Source: an uncultured Bacteroidota bacterium (lineage in GTDB: Bacteria; Bacteroidota; Bacteroidia; Chitinophagales; Chitinophagaceae). Taken from it: DNA of 7,760 nucleotides. How positions within the stretch are numbered: the first letter of the stretch is position 1; each line of letters starts with the position of its first letter. The notes beneath the pieces were generated by a model, which saw only the letters and a list, made by a program, of their open reading frames with translations, was not told the origin of the DNA and did no database searches. Positions 6,339 through 7,760 of the stretch are shown here, one piece after another. The position numbers were made by a program, and so were the translations under genes. The stretch covers positions 1 to 7,760 of the forward strand of contig CAMLKS010000107.1 of NCBI GenBank assembly GCA_946480675.1, read 5' to 3'.

Positions 6339-7484
6339 TTATGCAGGAACAGTTTGTAACATTTCTACCTTAATGGCATTTAGTAGTATATCCGTATCTG
6401 TTTTGGTAATGTTTAAAGCGGGCAACAACCTGATAACATTAGGTTTCGCTTCGCCTGTGAATATTTGATGTTTCCAAAGCAATTCTTTTTTAAGATGGCT
6501 GTGACTCTCAGGTACATCAAACCCTATCATCAAGCCTCGTCCACGCACATCTCGCAATCCGTCTATCTGCTTTAAACCTTCCATAATGTATGTACCCATT
6601 TCAGCTGCATGTTGCATTAGCCCATCCTGTTCCATCACTTCCAAAACAGCCATAGCGGCCGCACATGCCAGGTGATTACCACCAAATGTTGTCCCCAGCA
6701 TTCCATATTTAGGCTTGATATGTGGCGCAATGGCTATACCCGCTACTGGAAATCCATTACCCATTCCCTTGGCCATTGTATATATATCAGCATTTACACC
6801 CGCATGGTCATGCGAAAAGAACTGCCCGCTACGGCCATAGCCACACTGTACACTATCTGCTATGTAGAACGCGCCAGAGGCATTGCAGAGATTACGTATC
6901 GCCGTCAAAAATTCTGCTGTGGCTATATTAATACCACCCACACCCTGTATACCCTCCGTAATCACACCTGCTATTTCATTACCGTGATGTGCGAAGTACT
7001 GCTCCAGGGTAGCCACATCATTGAATGGCAGGAAAACAATATTATCCGTTTCATTTACCGGCGCTACAATAGCTGCATTGTCCGTGGCAGCAACCGCTAA
7101 AGATGTCCTGCCATGGAATGATTTAGAGAAAGCTACGATCTTCTTTCTTCCTGTATGGAAAGAAGCTAGCTTCATCGCATTCTCATTGGCTTCTGCTCCG
7201 GAATTGCACAAGAAAAGCTGGTAGTCTTTTTTGCCCGATACTTCACCCAATTTTTCCGCCAATTGCTGTTGGATAGGGATACGTATAGAGTTAGAATAAA
7301 AACCGATCTCAGATACTTGTTTTGTTATTCTATCTACATAATGCGGATGGGCATGGCCTATGGATATAACCGCATGTCCACCATAGAAATCAAGGTATTT
7401 GTTTCCTTCATTATCCCATACATAAGAGCCTTCACCCTTTACTATATTTATATCATTGATAGGATATACATCAAATAATTTCAT
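6339..7484 (-). CDS. argD: N-acylornithine aminotransferase
   Basis: This class III PLP-dependent aminotransferase makes N-acylornithine from N-acylglutamate semialdehyde and glutamate. The 381-residue protein shows NSGAEANENAMK at 94-105 (phosphate-binding SGAEA), SFHGRT at 122-127 (His124 near the cofactor ring), Asp210 in IADSVQCGYGRSG (pairs with the pyridine nitrogen), the Schiff-base Lys239 in TMAKGMGNGFP and GTTFGGN at 264-270 (phosphate contact from the partner subunit). Two motifs differ from the usual form: EGIQGVGG at 177-184 instead of EPIQGEGG, and DSVQCG at 210-215 instead of DEVQTG. The cofactor-binding residues are intact, so it should be active. The start ATG follows the argC stop by 11 bp of A/T-rich sequence without a Shine-Dalgarno motif, usual for Bacteroidota. 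Confidence 0.95.
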   Translation of the reverse strand: MKLFDVYPINDINIVKGEGSYVWDNEGNKYLDFYGGHAVISIGHAHPHYVDRITKQVSEIGFYSNSIRIPIQQQLAEKLGEVSGKKDYQLFLCNSGAEANENAMKLASFHTGRKKIVAFSKSFHGRTSLAVAATDNAAIVAPVNETDNIVFLPFNDVATLEQYFAHHGNEIAGVITEGIQGVGGINIATAEFLTAIRNLCNASGAFYIADSVQCGYGRSGQFFSHDHAGVNADIYTMAKGMGNGFPVAGIAIAPHIKPKYGMLGTTFGGNHLACAAAMAVLEVMEQDGLMQHAAEMGTYIMEGLKQIDGLRDVRGRGLMIGFDVPESHSHLKKELLWKHQIFTGEAKPNVIRLLPALNITKTDTDILLNAIKVEMLQTVPA

Positions 7485-7495
7485 TTCAATATTTT

Positions 7496-7760
7496 TTAGA
7501 ATGCTATCGATTTAAGTTTCAACCCGGCATCTTCCGGTAATCCAAATACAAGGTTCATATTCTGTACGGCCTGTCCTGATGCGCCTTTCAACAAATTATC
7601 TATCGCTGCATGCACTATTAACTTATCCTCTACTTTTTCCAGCGATATAATGCATTTATTCGTGTTAACTACCTGTTTTATGTCCACTACATTTTTAGAA
7701 ACATGTGTAAATGGATGTTGACTGTAGTAGGCTTCATACAATTCATAAGCTATATCCAGG
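7496..7760 (-). CDS. argC: N-acylglutamyl-phosphate reductase, C-terminal 87 residues (5' end outside window)
   Basis: The frame is open to the window edge and ends with TAA at 7498-7496. The visible 87 residues contain the ArgC C-terminal signature HAAIDNLLKGASGQAVQNMN followed by LVFGLPEDAGL, and before it a YEAYYSQHPF segment typical of the same domain. The enzyme reduces N-acylglutamyl phosphate to the semialdehyde with NADPH. The catalytic Cys and the nucleotide-binding domain lie outside the window. A TTG at 7741-7739 could be read as a start, but the reading frame continues through it and the family match requires more sequence upstream, so it is an internal codon. This is the first arg gene visible; argG or further arg genes may lie upstream. 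Confidence 0.95.
   Translation of the reverse strand, partial: LDIAYELYEAYYSQHPFTHVSKNVVDIKQVVNTNKCIISLEKVEDKLIVHAAIDNLLKGASGQAVQNMNLVFGLPEDAGLKLKSIAF

Noticed and set aside
6672..7100. 142-residue plus-strand frame and smaller frames nearby
   Set aside because: All are antisense to the well-supported argD gene and show no motif of their own.
7496..7741. Separate 81-residue gene starting at TTG
   Set aside because: The frame runs on to the window edge and the protein is the C-terminal part of ArgC.
1..7760. A previously undescribed defence, mobile or RNA-based system
   Set aside because: Apart from a 221-bp gap, all DNA is taken up by arginine genes and the secreted repeat protein; no transposase, integrase, array, tRNA or unexplained conserved block was found.

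Overview
The window carries most of an arginine biosynthesis operon of a Bacteroidota bacterium, followed on the same (minus) strand by the 5' part of a gene for a very large secreted repeat protein. The lineage is inferred from four things: the ArgF homologue is of the N-acylornithine carbamoyltransferase type and resembles the Bacteroides fragilis enzyme; the start codons lack Shine-Dalgarno sequences; the best promoter candidate resembles the Bacteroidota TTG / TAnnTTTG pattern; and the neighbour is a long exported protein with repeated Ig-like units, common in gliding or type IX secreting Bacteroidota. A Chitinophagaceae or Cytophaga-like source would fit, but the genus cannot be read from this sequence.

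Layout, read in the direction of transcription from high to low coordinates: argC (3' end only, 7760-7496), argD (7484-6339), the argF-type acylornithine carbamoyltransferase (6327-5371), argB (5367-4588), argE (4591-3521) and argH (3524-2232). Spacing is very tight: 11 bp, 11 bp, 3 bp, then two ATGA overlaps. A 221-bp intergenic region (2231-2011) holds a weak hairpin with a T tract and a possible promoter. The exported repeat protein starts at 2010 and is still open at base 1. No RNA genes, insertion sequences or CRISPR arrays were seen.

Together the arg genes convert N-acylglutamate to arginine: ArgB phosphorylates it, ArgC reduces it, ArgD transaminates it to N-acylornithine, the ArgF homologue carbamoylates it to N-acylcitrulline, ArgE removes the acyl group to give citrulline, and ArgH splits argininosuccinate to arginine. 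The first acylation enzyme and ArgG are not in the window. The main point of interest is the acyl group. The carbamoyltransferase has Val90 at the single position known to separate acetylornithine enzymes (Glu) from succinylornithine enzymes (Pro in B. fragilis). This predicts that the whole pathway runs on N-succinyl intermediates.

No wholly new system is evident. The second item of interest is the repeat protein, where a short Pro-Gly-Tyr motif recurs about every 94 residues.
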